A stretch of 64,000 nucleotides of DNA from Oreocharis arfaki. Taxonomy: Eukaryota; Chordata; Aves; Passeriformes; Paramythiidae. The notes beneath the pieces were generated by a model, which searched no databases, was not told the origin of the DNA, and saw only the letters and a program-made list of their open reading frames with translations. The DNA lies in NCBI GenBank assembly GCA_013398015.1, contig VZRR01013406.1:874542-938541 (forward strand), in the 5' to 3' direction. The translations under genes were made by a program, and so were the position numbers. Position 1 is the first letter of the stretch. Each line of letters starts with the position of its first letter. This document shows positions 25,190 through 39,771 of this stretch, piece after piece.

Positions 25190-25679
25190 TGGGAACTTTT
25201 GTTAGGGACACTTCTCTGTCTGACCATCCAGGAGCCACTCTGGCTGTCACACCCACACTACCTGAGCTGGGACTCAGATCACTTCGCAGCTGTACACCCC
25301 ACACTCACAGCCAGACTAGGTTTCCTCACTGGCTCAGCCCCAGATTTCCCATAGCAGAGTCTCAGGCAACTCAATCCTTAAAATAATTTCATCATTATGG
25401 AATAACAAAATAACAGCTTGAGCTGGGTGCCTACAAGGATGGACCCCGAACAAAGGAAACCCTGGGCTTTTATACCCTCACAGTCTAAGCGTGGGAAAGT
25501 CTGGGGCCATCAGCTGCTGCCGTGTCTCTGAGTGTCCAGTCCCCTCGCTGGCCACAGGTCCCTTTGCCCTTTATCCAAAGGGCAGTTCATGGCCTTTTGC
25601 CTGGGTCTCACACCACCCAGAGCTCAGTCTGCGCTTCACCTGCACACTGAGCTACCTGCACTGAATACATTCCTTAACA
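25190..25679 (-). mobile_element. Solo LTR of an endogenous retrovirus (minus orientation)
   Basis: Read on the minus strand the element starts TGTTAAGGAATG at 25679 and ends AAAGTTCCCA at 25190, giving TG...CA ends and a length of 490 bp. A U3-like TATA box (GGGTATAAAAGCC) lies about 205 bases from the start, in a segment more GC-rich than the flanks. I see no primer-binding site after the 3' end and no polypurine tract before the 5' end, so this is an LTR alone. No AATAAA is visible after the TATA box and no clean target-site duplication flanks it. The ends and family are therefore inferred. The frames inside it are not genes. Confidence 0.7.
25468..25474 (-). promoter_or_regulatory. TATA box of the LTR
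   Basis: TATAAAA on the minus strand. A start site would fall near 25440. Activity today is unknown. Confidence 0.5.
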
Positions 25680-27710
25680 CTTTTACATCAAGCAACAGAG
25701 ACCAGTGCAGAAATTTTAAAGAAAGCTGAGGTTGTGCCTGTTCCAGAACCAGAATCACTATAGCTATTTCAGCACAGTTTACACCTCATCAGGAAACTTA
25801 CATTGGAGCAGAGATCCAGGCAGATGCACTGATGTAAGAACCATAACATTACTCTCTGTACTGCTGCATGGACTTGCGAGCTCCCGTGGTTACTTGCTGA
25901 GTTATTTCTACATAGTCACTCTCTATTTTGCAGCATAAACAGATCTGAGAATGCCCCTGGTGAGCAACAGACCAGTGGAGCACCCCAACCTTTTCATCAG
26001 TACAAAGTGTAACCTGTCTTCTATCAACAGGAGATGGAAGTATTCACAGGTGCTGTACTCAGCAAAATGTAGAGCTGAACTACCTAGTAAATCTTCTTGT
26101 ACGGAAGAATTGTCTTGTATGTTTTGGAGAGCAGTAAAGAAACCCAAAAGTCACAAACCTCCATTTCTATCCAGCAGTGAATCAAATGTCTCACATAAGC
26201 ACATTTGAGTGCTGTGCTGTAAGAAAATAGCTTAGACATCATACAGTTCAAATCCAGTGTGATTAATTTACCTGCTCTTTCTTTTTCAATATGGTAAACA
26301 GAGTGACATATCAAGGTAATATATGCCAGCACAAACTGGATTATAGCCAGAAAATATTAAGCAAGAATGTACTTCGTATTTTGCTTTCAAAAAAATTGCC
26401 CTAGTGTCTTGCTGGAGATATGACATTTTATAAATAACAAACAGCTATGATTAAGGAACAAATGGCTTCTGCTTAATTTAGTTTCAGGGCTCATCAGTCT
26501 TTTTTTTCTCATTAGATGAGTTTTTCTCAGCGGAAATTCGTGGGAATAATCAACAGGCACTGTAAAAAAATGGTGTTTTTCTTTCTGTGTGGTTATTGCT
26601 ATTTACAATTTTGCATATAAAAGACAAGTATGATTTTAACATCAGAAACATTAGGGAAGCTCCACCTTCCTTCTTTTTTAGAAAACTGTCTTGTCTCTGC
26701 ACAGTCTATGTATGGTAACATGAAATGTAGGCAGAAGTGATGAAACATCCCTGAATCCCAAAATACAATCTGTAAGTTTATCCAGCGTGATTTGAACTGA
26801 GAATGGGCCTTGAGCCTAACACCTGAACCCAGAGACTAAGCAGAACTTTCCACCATTTTAGTTCCACTTAGACTAAAGTCTTGACTTGGGCCTTGAACTG
26901 AATAGACTCCAGGCACCAAGTCTGAGATGACCTCCCAGTAGCGAAGATACTTGGTTTTAATATTTTTTTATTTGCTTTCTACCCGTGCTCTTTCCCCATC
27001 CTTTCCCATTATCACAGTATCGTGCTCTAAGATTTTTGCATCAAAGAGTAGATTGAAATCAAATCATGTTCCTAGAAATATGGGATCAGTTGTTGTCAAT
27101 TCCTAGCTACTCCAACAGGCTATATTTATTTGCAGTGACTTCTAGACTAAGAAACAAACCATGTTAGTATAAAAAAGCTGCTCTTATGATGGAAAGCATT
27201 TTTTTTTTTATAATATCTGGATATTTCTAGAGACCAATGTTTGAGACAGAATCATGTGATATTCACCGATTAGTAATTCAGTGACCTTCAGTTACATAAA
27301 ACGCTTAAAATTTTAGGTATATCGAGTAGAAGAAAACATAACACCATAATGTTAATTGCTTATTTAGTAATGAATATAGTTGGAATCCATAGTTTAGCAC
27401 AGTTTAAAGCTTTGGTTAAGCAAATTTTATTTATCTATAAGTGACTATTCTAGAAATAGAATTCAAATTGTAACTATGATGTTACAGACACTCCTCATTA
27501 ATAGGAACAAAGTAAATGAAAGGATTAAATCTTGAGAGTATTACAGCAATCAGTGGCAAGGAGCAAGCTACGTTAGCCAGGCACAAAAAGACCATACTGA
27601 AGTTTTGTATTTCGGTTGCTTTCTAATTGAAATTATGAATCACCAGAAAGGCACATTGGGAAAAAATGCTTCTATAAAAAGTAAGCTAGCATCTAGAAAA
27701 CAGGACTCAT
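25680..27710. other. Unique AT-rich DNA
   Basis: No gene, RNA or element I can support. Confidence 0.5.
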
Positions 27711-27800
27711 AAAAAACAAAAACAAAAAAAAAACCAACTCCAAAACAACAACAAAAAATCACTCAAACAAACAAAACCCCCCATAAAATAAATCCCCAAA
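27711..27800. repeat. A/C-rich low-complexity tract
   Basis: A-runs broken by CAA, CCAA and CCCC. No coding content. Confidence 0.85.
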
Positions 27801-27940
27801 ATAGCCATGCTATTTTTCTGTATTTGTCAATCTATTTACTCATTACAAGTCATAATAAATTACTAAAAAAAAAAATCTTTCTAAGTCTTTGTTATAGAGA
27901 CTTGTTAATGCTTCAGAACAAAATCTAGCTAAATTCTTAC

Positions 27941-28040
27941 CTCTTTTGTGATATTTCTGCTCATTTTCTTTGCATTGTCTGATCAGGAACATCAGGTCTT
28001 TCTGAGGATAATTTCCAAGTAGAGGACTTCCAGTATGTTG
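27941..28040 (-). other. Candidate internal exon (100 bp), minus strand
   Basis: On the minus strand TACTATGTGTGTTTCAG precedes a 100-bp open segment that ends at GAG|GTAAGA, a good donor. If real, it starts on a codon boundary and ends one base into the next codon, and encodes 33 residues including GNYPQKDLMFLIRQCKENE, a charged, probably helical stretch. I do not recognise the protein. Its start phase fits the candidate at 39772 and its end phase would fit a possible 22-bp micro-exon at 17341. Against it, such combinations arise by chance in introns and there is no homology evidence here. Confidence 0.25.
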
Positions 28041-29416
28041 CTGAAACACACATAGTAAACTCCTTTCAAGACTTATCTGTTATTGAGAGAAAACTGTAGC
28101 TCAAAGTAAATTCAAAGTGACGGGTCCGTCTGCTTTAAAATCTCCCTGTTACAATCTACAACACTCTGCTGGTTCTCTACTCTTCGAGGAGGAACAGTCT
28201 AATCATCAGCCCTATAAATCAGCATAGTGGTAATGGAGACAGTGGGACTCTGCTGATTTATACTGAGGCAGAGTCAGGCCCAAAGCTTCTATCATGTTCT
28301 GTTCTGAATCAGTAGACAGAAAACTTTAAAGGAGCAGAAAGATAATTTACAATGTAATTTAGCATGAGGAAAAGGACAACATTTTGAGAAGTGTTGTGTT
28401 TACTGTGCTAGTTTTCTTATTATTGGAAACAATATATAGATTTGATACTTGTCTAGGGAAAAAGGAATATAAAGTACCAGGCTTTCATCTAGCACATAAT
28501 TCACAAACTTCTTAGTTATAGTACATAAGATGAAGACATTTGAGTTTCTTAAATCACATGCTAGTGTTACAGGACTCAGCTGAATTTCTATCCCAGCTAT
28601 AGTCCCTCATCATCAGTTGTCATCACTCACCCATCATCAAAACTATGGTCAGAACTGACACTGTAATTTGCAGCAAGAGAGGTAAGAATCTGAGATGGAG
28701 CTGTCTGTAGTGTAAAGGTCTACCTATTCACCTTTAAAAATGTCAAAACTGGCGTGGTGTTAATATTTAGCTTGGCTTGACAGTTCCTGTAGCATCAGAG
28801 AGGGTTTAAAAAAATTCTGAAAAAGAATGATTAGGGACACCCATTCATTGCATTTTGTCTCTTTAAAGTATATGAACTGAAATACATATTCCTGCATTTT
28901 CTATAGTCTGTTACCATCCAGATTATCTTGTTCTAGGCAAGATGCTCAGAAGACTCACATTTTGGACTTAGAGTTCTCTTTCCAAATTTTGTCACCTGAA
29001 TTCCTCACATGAGGAAATATAGACTATCTTCTCGAGAAATCATTTTAAGGAGCTATATTCTCCATTATGTTCTCATTGCATGTTAGTTAGTCAAAACCAC
29101 ATTAAATTTGCTAATGTTAGTAATACTGTGTTAGGGAAAGAAGCTGAGAGAAGAACTAGACCCTGTGGATAGCTCTATTTTTTAGCTGGTTATTAGCACA
29201 TACAGACAGTCCAGTGTTAAAAAAGAACCAGTATTATATCATCCCTCAACACAGACTGAAAAGCATTTAGCGTGATACATAGTGCTAATTAGGGAAAGAA
29301 AGTTAGTGAACAGCGGGATACATTTTCTAGATAACTTCCCAAATGTGTTAAATTGTGGCCTTGTTACTGTACACGCTTTCTCTCTTGCCCAGGATGCTAA
29401 TATTTCTGGTACCATA

Positions 29417-29505
29417 AGAAAAAGAACAAACCAAAAGAAAAAAACAAAAAAAATCCCACCAAAAAACTCCGAAAAAAACCCTTCAAAAACCCCCAAAAAC
29501 AAACC
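29417..29505. repeat. A/C-rich low-complexity tract
   Basis: A-runs with CC interruptions. The 87- and 94-codon frames crossing it on either strand are composition artefacts. Confidence 0.85.
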
Positions 29506-31201
29506 AGTATTTCTTTTTCTGATTGATCAGTTGTTGAGCTCATTTGCATCAGCACAAGTCACATAAATTCACTCATGTCAAGACACTTTAAAACTTGAAA
29601 ACTAAAATCTGGTTCATTTTCCATTCTTTCATAACTCAGGATTGGAGTGGCTTGTTCAGAGCTTTTGCTTGCTCTGAACTCTCACTTTGTCATCTTCTCT
29701 ACTATTAGAAGATTCTTGTCTTTTTCTCTTTTTTTTTTCCCACACTGGTATTCCCTGCTTGGAATAGTTCCTAGTTTCTGTACAAGTCTTTTTCATTTTC
29801 TGATATTCTTTTACTTTCTGATTTTCTACCACCAGCTTCATGTATTATTTTTGCTAGTAACGTTTTTCATTAGTTGCTGGTGAACTCTTATTCTTGAGGC
29901 AGAATCTCCAGACTGTACTGAAGCTGCTTTGTTGTTAACGGTCTCTTTTAAAGAATCACAGTTCAGGGACTTAATGTCCTTAGAATTTTTGATTAAATTT
30001 TGACTATTGCTATTTTGAAAGACTGTTTATGGCCTATTCCTGCCATCTTTTTCTGTCTCACATCTGTTTCAAAGTAACAGAATGGCTGAGGCTTCAGGAC
30101 ACTTGTTATCACAATATTTTTTTTCCCATGTAAAGCCAAGATGTTAGTCATCAGCACATTTTAGAACAATATTTTCCAGATGGTTTGATTTAATTTTATC
30201 TATTTGTTTAATTGTACCTATTAACTTGTAGGTAACAGTATGATACATACATATTCATCCTGAAAGAAGCATCTGCATTATACAACTACAGAGTTTTCAG
30301 TAAAATGTGCTTATAACACTGCCATCCAGCTTATCACTGCAGTGTAGTGTAGCACAGTTTACACTCCTCTGCCTCCTTTTGATGTCTCTTTATCGATGCA
30401 AACATTCTCAAACACATGAACAGAGCTAGTACTGCAGTCGAACGGCTTATTTCACACTGTTTAAAATGAGAACTTTTTCCTGGTTTTAGTACTAGATGCA
30501 CTTATATGTGTGAAATACTACCAGAGTTATTGGGGGGTTTTCCTATACATGTATCTCTCAATTATGCTAAATTAATCACTTGAATGGTTAGTATTTTAAA
30601 TGATTAAACAGTAAAAGCCTTATCCTTTAGTAAGCCTCAAGTTCTCCTTCATGTCTCCCCCACAACTAGACTAAGCACCAGAGGTATATTCTGCAATTCT
30701 CCTGTGATTAATTGAAATATTCAATTACTCAAGTTTGGCTGCCTATTTTGTGTGAATTAATTACTTGGTATGTTTTCTTCTTTCCTTTTATGTTATTAAA
30801 TGCAGTGACAGAGCTGACTGTGTGTCAAGGCAAAGAGCATTACCACACCCGAGGTAGTCATATAGTTAAAGTGAAAAATATAATTAGATGGTGTCAGCAA
30901 AAAGCATTAGGTAGGCCAAAATATCTTTCTCTCATCTCTGTATAATTCCATCACATTAAATAATAGCAACTGATCATTATAGGGGTAATTTTATCAAAAC
31001 TGACACTTTCTCAAAATTACAATTCTAATTCCTTGGTAAGGAGTGCAATCATGTGTCCTCATTTTCAAAAAATACCTAACTTTCATAATAATGAGAACAG
31101 TTTTGGATTTCAGTTTGTTTGAAAATCTATGTTCGCAGCACCAATCCTTCTTTCTTAGCAGCCTAAGAAGGAAGAATTTCTCCCTGTAGGTCCTGCACTG
31201 C
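29506..31201. other. Unique AT-rich DNA
   Basis: Nothing recognisable. Confidence 0.5.
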
Positions 31202-31645
31202 TGTCATGGTTTTGGAATGGTGCTCCCCAACTTAGTGCTCCCACTGAAAGACTACAAACCATTCTCTGGTTGCTCTCTCCTTCCTCCCCCTTCCCCTCCC
31301 TCTGCAGTGGGATGGAGAGGAGAATTGAAGGTACATAAGGTATAGATCATGGGTTGAGATAAGAACAATTTACTGGAAACAGCAATGAGATAAGAAACAA
31401 AGAGTAACAGTAACAGCAACAATATTAATAAAAGGGTGTACAATAAAGATGAATGACTCACACAAAAAAAGACTACCCCACAGGAACCCACAATACGCAA
31501 CCCATGGCCACACTACGCTGGAAGAGATTCCCTTGCCCTGACCCTGGCAATGCTGTGAGGTGGTACAGAATAATCTCCCTGTCCTAGCCAGGAGCCCCTC
31601 CTGGCTGCTGAAAAAATTAACCCTGTACTGGCCAGAACCAGGACT
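31202..31645 (-). mobile_element. ERVL-type LTR fragment (minus orientation)
   Basis: The plus-strand text carries the reversed hallmarks of avian ERVL LTRs: TGTCATGGTTTTGG at one end, CAGTGGGATGGAGAGGAGAA and GGGTTGAGATAAGAACAA in the body, an AT-rich AACAGTAACAGCAACAATATTAATAA stretch, and TTAACCCTGTACTGGCCAGAACCAGGAC at the other end (quoted in parts of 20 bases or fewer by position: 31615-31644). On the minus strand it therefore begins with GTCCTGGTTCTGGCC and GGGTTAATTTTT. No retroviral genes flank it, so it is a solo LTR or a remnant. Family assignment rests on remembered avian consensus motifs. Confidence 0.85.
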
Positions 31646-33432
31646 ATTGGCTTATTAAAAAATACATATTACTGAATGGTTTTGGCTGTTCTGGGGCCAG
31701 AGTAAATCAAGCCTCACTGGCAGGACAAAAGAACTCATTTCCTCCTTTTTGGATTTTTGGTGATCTGAACATGGCATGCTTATAATCGTGGTTTTGTACA
31801 TTAAATGCATTTCAGCTTTTCAGATAATAACTTCTAAAAAAAGGTGTTTCGAGATAAGGAAAATTATAGCGAAAATGTGGTTACCTGACAACATTCTCTC
31901 CTTTCTCTCTGTCCTACACCTCACATCCAAGAAAAACCTCTTGAAAAAGAAAGAACAAAAGGATATTCAGATATTATTTTAGTCTAAATAGCTTGCATTA
32001 TTTAAAATTATATATGTTATTTATTTTAAAAACATGTATTTCATTAATATTCATATTAATTTTGCATACAGCTAAAAGCATTTTCACCCCAAATAATATA
32101 CTCTCTATTGCTTTTCTAAGGGATCCATGTCCAGGAGAGTATCTAGTGCTCTCCTGCCAGATTTGATTTCTTTTTGGGTCCGGTATTTGTTCTATGGATT
32201 TTGCCATAATCTCATTATAACTGCTCTCCAGGTGCCTGCGATATTCGTGTTGCTGAAGTTATTCCAGAAGGCCATGATCGAATCTGAATGCAGCTCTCTG
32301 TAAATCACACACTTCTATGCCACAGACTATGGATGAGATACAAAGATTTTAAATGCACATTGTGGAATAGATCATATTTCTTTTTTTTAAGGTAGGATTC
32401 TATCTATAACCTTTATGAGAAAAATTTACATTGAATAAGTATGAACTCTTTCTCCCTTTGACGAATACAGAATGCTTCATCTTATGTATAATTCACATCT
32501 TATGGTTTGTTTGTCACTCTCCAATGGAAAATTCAATAAAAACTTAATTAAAAAGAATAGATGTAGTATCATAAAGCTGAAACAAAAGTGTAATTTCAGA
32601 GACACTCATATTTTATAAACTTGTGTTTGTGTGATTTATAATTAAGGCAAGTAGTAGAAATATTAAAACATTTTTTTCTAATGAAAGATTAAGTTACATG
32701 GAGAAAAATTAGTTCATTAGCTCAAAAAGTGACAATGGTGAACATGAGGAGAAATAACATAAGATAACAGAAAAAATTATGAAAAAGTAAAAGTGAAGCT
32801 ATCTGGGAAAGTGGAAGAAAAGAATTATTAGTTAAAAAGAGCAATTGCATAAATTATTCCAATAGCGTTCCTATAAAAGCCATCAGACTAGTATCAGTAA
32901 TATGCACATTTTATGAAGCAGGTGCTACTGAAATGATACTATAAATTGAATAGAAAGAGTCAAATCATTTGCCAAGTGATTAAAGTGTTGCAATTTATTA
33001 TACTTTTAATGTAATATTTTTGTGGGATATGAATAAGTTTTACAACATGTAATATAGCAATTTCACTCCTTGCGATCAATACCAACTTAGCTGTAATAGC
33101 CTGTTCGAAGATTTATTATCATATTTTGCATCTCATACATAGATAAAGGTAGCTATGAGAAGAAGAATGGAGTTGATTTGTTTTAAAAAAATTTAAGAGG
33201 TTCTAGTGAGGAAGGAATGCTGGTACATGACATTTTACATTCCTACATAAGGTCTACCTTTAATGCTTCTTATTTCATTCCACTGTAGTTAACAGCAAGA
33301 TCAAAAAATTATTTATGTATTTATTTATACCCTGAGGTCTGATTTGTAACATTTCGTACCCCTAGTACCATAAATATATATAGCTAAATAAGTATAGAGA
33401 GGGATGCAGATGATGTAGATGTAGATGTAAAT
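31646..33432. other. Unique AT-rich DNA with one protein-like stretch
   Basis: Mostly featureless AT-rich DNA. Around 32020-32340 the minus strand carries an 80-90 codon region of natural composition broken by one TAA. It is described as an observation and is not called a gene. Confidence 0.4.
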
Positions 33433-33943
<511 letters not shown>

Positions 33944-36900
33944 GTCCTTCTACCTTAACTTTCATTCTAGATCCAAATTTGTTCCGATATTCCATATTTT
34001 GATTCCATCTTATCTCTTATATTCACTGTAAACAGTGTCATTGAAAACAGAGTCAGTATCATTTGAAGATGTTGAACACCTCATACAATCAAGCTATAAT
34101 GTAGGATTGGATTGCCACCTTCACTTCTTGTGATTAATATACTCTACAGAGAGATTTGTTTATTGATATCAGCCAATTTAATCAGAAATTGAGGATGTCA
34201 TCACGTAATAATCAGCTCCAGAAAAGAAACTTTCAGAAAGAAGGCTGGTAGAGCAAGATCATGGTGAAATGCTTTATTTGGTTTTTTTGTAATATCAAGT
34301 TTTAAAATCCAGATGTGTTTTTATTAAAGAATCCAGCTGCTACAAATGTCATACTGAAGTTCTGCATTATCTGTGCACTCTTTCTGGTTTATGGAAAAAA
34401 AAAATCTGAGCAATGATGTTGATTCTTATGTCATGACAGTTCTTTCAGTAAAGTTCAAAAGGAACTTTTTCAACATGATCAACAGAATGATGTTTTACAT
34501 CTATTTTTTAATTATAGCAGTTTAGCAGACTCTAACATTTTATCTATGCAAATGTAAAAGCCACAGAATACATTTTCATCATCAAATCTCTTCAGGTGGT
34601 CTGCCTGTTCTCCAAGTCAACAAGTAAAGCTGCCACTAGGTTTTTTCTTTACTTAGGTAAGAGCATATATTTTGCAAAAATTGAAGTGTCAGAGAGTACC
34701 AACTTCTAATAAGAGGCTAAGGTGTCATTTTGAACACACATATGCTATCCGCTGCTACTTGAAAATATACTCAGAAGTAAATTTTCTTGAGGCTGTGAAA
34801 GACATTAACAGCACCAGCACATCCACGCCTGATTTAGGAGGCTAGTCTCCACTCCCAGTGTAGACAATGCAGACAGATAAGTCCTTCAGGCATCATTTGA
34901 AGTGCAAACTCAAGAAAGTATTCACTGCATTAAAACCTGCTATCTGTACTAGCCAACTGAAAAATTAGACTCCCTCTGAAGGCATTGAAAAGGAGTAAGC
35001 ACATGGACAGGGTACATGAAGCAGCCCCACATTAAGTTGCTGCTCACGACCTCTCTCTTCCTCTGGCATATTATGAAGAATGACCTATTATGATTGAGGC
35101 ATAATCTTCTACAGAATAATCTCTCCCCATTTTTTTAACTTCTTAGTTAATTTTTAATTAGCTAATTTTAATTCAATCATTGTTTCTTTTTCTCAGCAGC
35201 CTGGACCTTGATTTATTCCACCTAGGCTTCACAACGTTGCCATACTATCTTTTTGTACTGGAAAGATACCAATTTCAGAAAAGTTATTCTGTTTTTAAAA
35301 ATAAACTGTGCTGTCATATTCTAGTGGGCTTAAGTATGCAATTGAACATCCCTCAATATGAACTTTGGAACTGAGCACATAAAGTGGGATTTTAAAAATA
35401 GGAGATCGAGTAGTGCATAGTACCATGCTCTTTCAGTATGCTGCCTTCCTGTGCGTGATATTTTAAGGATACTAAGACTTTCTTCCTCAAGAAAAGATAA
35501 AAAATACTAATTAGCTAAACAATACAAAACCTATTTCTTTTTTTTTTTAAAAAAAAGATTTCTTTTTTTAAGAAAGCATTACTGTTCTGGCAAATGGAAC
35601 TCAAAAAATGCACTAGGCATAATATACAGAAAATAACACTTAGCTGTTATTCATCAAAACAGAATTCAAAGTGCTTTGTAGGAAAGGGAAGTCTCAAGTG
35701 TCATTACTCATACAGAGTGCAGAAATTGAGGTATACAGACATAAGATGACAGCTTCCAAGAAAAAGTAAATGTAAATGATGCTGCAAGTGCTATCTCAAA
35801 TCCCTATACAACGTACTAATGTCTACCTCTTTCCTTGATTTATCTTGCCTTCTTGGTAACAAACATATGCATAGAGCATGCATATAAACTTTAGACTATG
35901 TTCCCCCTTTGCCTGTGCTTGTCTTCCCTGACTTTATTAGTGTAGCTTACAGGATAAATCACCAGAACATCTCAAGACCTCCAAGAAGTTTTTTAGAACC
36001 TTACTCAAAGTCACAGCACCTGAAAAGAGAAAAAGCAAGGACGGGAGAAGGAGGAATAGGGAGACAGAGAGAGAAATAAATAATAAAAAAAAAAAGTCTG
36101 AAGATCCTGATTTTGTTGAGGTTTTCTTCCATTTCCAACTTCCACACCTTAAACCAGCCGCTAGTTAAAGATAACCTGATGTTCGCGTTTATCTCTATGG
36201 GATATATTTAATGAAATCCTTAAATATTGTACCTATTTAGGGACTCTAAGTGCCTCAGTCCCTGAGAAAATAATTTGAAAATCCATTAAGGAAAATGTAC
36301 TTTTAAAGCACTACACGCATTGAACTTCTGAGTTTTTCCTCTTTATTGTTTACACTTTTTTTCATTAGAGTTAAGATCCGAGAGACAGTGGTATCTAAGT
36401 TATGAATACAGTGGCATGTCACTAGCATATATATAAATAAAATTTATTCTGTGCTTAAACTATAAGTTGCATTGCATAGTTGTCTGAGAGGTACGCAGAG
36501 TAAATGACCAAAGGAACATATTTGTAATATACGCAGTACAAGCACCTGCAGTCAGACTGTTTCCAGCATCATCATATTTAGCAACCTTAGTGGATTATTT
36601 CCTTTGCCAATTGAGCTGATATCACCTAATTAACACAAAGATTTACAAACCAGAAAGCTGAAAAGACATAGATACACAAGTACATATTCCAACTAAGTAC
36701 CTATTGTGAATTTTGTATATTTGCTTGTAAAAAATGCCATTTGACATTTGCGAATCACGCAATGTTTCTCTGTAAGTCCTGTGGTGTTTTTCCTCTTTAA
36801 TTGGATGATTCCTATAATTAAATGGCTCATCAGAAGTAGTTATGCACATTACACTCACATTCTTTTTTCTACATGTATTATGCGGGCAAAAAAAGAATAT

Positions 36901-39771
36901 CTCCTTCATCAAATCACCTCAGCAGCACGGCAGGGATGAAAAGCATTAAATGAATTCAAAGCTTATGGAAGTGGGGAAAGGCTCTATGCTCTACTTCCTT
37001 GCTCTCTTTCTTGGGAGGAAGCACTGTCATGTCAGGAAAAAAACAACAATATTCTGCAGAGTCTGGAGTTGTATACACTCCAGTATAAAGCACAGAGAAA
37101 CCTCAAGGTTTGGTTGTTTGGTTTTTTTTAATATAACAATGCCAGAGAAAGATTATTTCAGTCTTGATATTGACACTGGAGAAAGGTTTAAATCTTAATG
37201 AGCATATATATAAAGTTTTACTTGCAATACTTCAAAGAAAACTAGCTGTTGGATTGTGGATTCACAGATCCAGTGAGACCAGTCACAAAAACTTTTCCCA
37301 TGTGAATATGTAGAAGAAGAAAGCTCATGTGCTTTACTTCCTTTGGGAGAGTTTGGTTCCAGTAAGTTGGGTTTTTTTCCAGTGAGAAAGTGTGAAATAC
37401 TAGGAAAGACAGAGTGAAGGAGAAAAGTTTTTGCCTCCTTAGCCTTTTGTGGTACATATTTTTTTCCAGCGGTCCAACTGCAAAACTATTATAAAAGGTT
37501 TTCTGTGTATTATGAGAAGTTTTCATCTACAATCAAACAATTCTATGTTATTTTCTTGAACTTCAAGAGCCAAAAAAATTAAAACCAGAAAATGTACTAC
37601 TTCCATAGGACTTATACGTTATTCTAGAGGACTTGTTTCATTATATTTCTGCAAATGAAAGAATTTTTTTTTAAAAAGAATATGCTTTCAGGACATGCTC
37701 TCCATCCATTTAAAGTTTACTTAAAAACATCTTGAAATCTAGAAAAATTGATGTACTTTGTGAAACCATGATTTTGCATAGGGATGAAATCACATATCTA
37801 GTACATCTAGATTTTGAAAGGTGACTTTGAATTCTTGTAGGCTGTGGCAGGATTACAGTAATGTGTGAGTTTTCCTTACCCAGTGCTGGTTTATGACTCT
37901 CTGGCTAAACTTTCCATTTAGAAGGATGGGCACATCAGTCTAGGAGGCCATGAGCTGTCACTGTCTTACCAGCATCATTCTAGTTGCTGAAAAAACGTTT
38001 TTATTTCTTAAAATTAATCCCTCCAAGAGCTTACTTTTAAATGCTCTCAAAAGCAGCACACTCATGATCTCTGGATTTTACTGTCCAGGCAGGATTTTTA
38101 CAATTCTCTATTTATAGGTCACTCTCAGAATGCTGTCGATAAATTCTAGCTCATTTGGAATGCAACTGCTTAGGTATTCACCCAGATCAAAAAGAAAAGG
38201 ACTCATATCTTTTCAACCTAACTGCATTTCACTGGCTTCCCATTTGACAGCATATTGATTTTTATTTCTTATTAACTGTATATTATTGTTTATTATGTAA
38301 TGTTCCATCATACCCTTCTTGGTTGATAAATACTTGCTCTCCTGCCTGTTAATAATGATCTACTTTAGGCAACGAGCTGCTGGCAATAGACTATTAGCAT
38401 TTTATGGATTAAAATGCTAAGATTATTGATGGAAATTAAAACTCCCAGTTGTACCAGTTTCAAGAAGCAAAGAGAATAACCCATGGCCTCTTTGTGGTTA
38501 AGTATTAAAACAGCCTATTCTAAGAAGTATTCTAGACCATATATTTCTTCAACATTCAGTAGTTTTTGTAGTCCTATTCCAATAAATACAGAAAACTAGG
38601 AGAAATATCATTCTTGTCAAGCACTTCTATTTCCTTTTAGATTTTATCTACTGAGGTTACTGGAGACACGTATTGTCTCCCCCCCNTGTGCAGGGGTAGA
38701 AATCACTGTGTGACAACCCAACCCTATGAGCACAGATGGCTTTTCTGATAATAATTAGCATTACAGAGCTATTCCTCTGGCATTCCAGTTATAATATGAC
38801 CTGGTATTAACCTTTATTTAGAAAACTGTTTGGCCAGTTATTTTTGATCAGATGCCCGATATAGTGTACAGTGAAAGTACTTAGTCACTTTGCTGGAAGG
38901 TGAAAAGAAAGCACCTGGTAGAACTTGAACCTTAACCATATAGATGAAACAGTAACACATTATAAAACAAAATGTACTAGTGCATGGGTTCCTACAGACA
39001 ACTATGCAAGAATTCTTCTCAGTGGCATTAAAGATTTGTGTGACTTTCACACCAAGTAAAAATTTCTAGTTTCTTACTATGCATTTTGGAACTGTATGCA
39101 CTATAATTACAGGGAATCAGAACTTATCAATAAAAAAGTTGACCATGCTGCTGAAGTTGGACAATCTCTTATCTCTCAATATTTTTTGGATGGCTATGCT
39201 CACTGTTTAAATCTTTGCTTGGTCTTCTCAGAGGTTTATCTTGTAGTAATTAAATACATTAATATTATTCTACTGTTGTCTTTTGCTGGAGAATGAGAGC
39301 CTCTTCCCAGAACAAAACTAATAGAATGTTTCAAGACAAGGTTTTAGAGAAAGTGATATCAGAAAAATAATTTTATTCTAATGTCTTTCAACATCATTCA
39401 TGTAAATTTCTCAGAAAGTTCAAGAAATATATCCATTAATTATTCTCCACTATGCAAAGAGAATGTGAAAAGACTAGTCAGGGAGAAGATCCAAACACTG
39501 TATAAAGCAGCATAGTTTTTCTGAATCACTCGAGGATTCACACTAGCTAGATTACAAAAATGTAGTGAATTGTTTATTGGATGGTAAGAACAGAGACAGA
39601 AGATGACTTTTATTCTTCTGTTATTCCATTACCCTATTATACACCTATCTCACTGGTGGAGAAACAGCAAACCCTTATTTTCCTGCATTGGATTTATGCT
39701 GATTTTACACATACTCTTTTACATCTTGTGAGAGACACGATTGGACTTGAAAAGTAAGGAGAGGCACTTAC
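33944..39771. other. Unique AT-rich DNA
   Basis: No gene or element I can support. It includes a T-run/A-run inverted repeat at 35536-35558, a G/T-rich tract at 37105-37132 and a single unresolved base (N) at 38686 after a C run. Confidence 0.5.
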
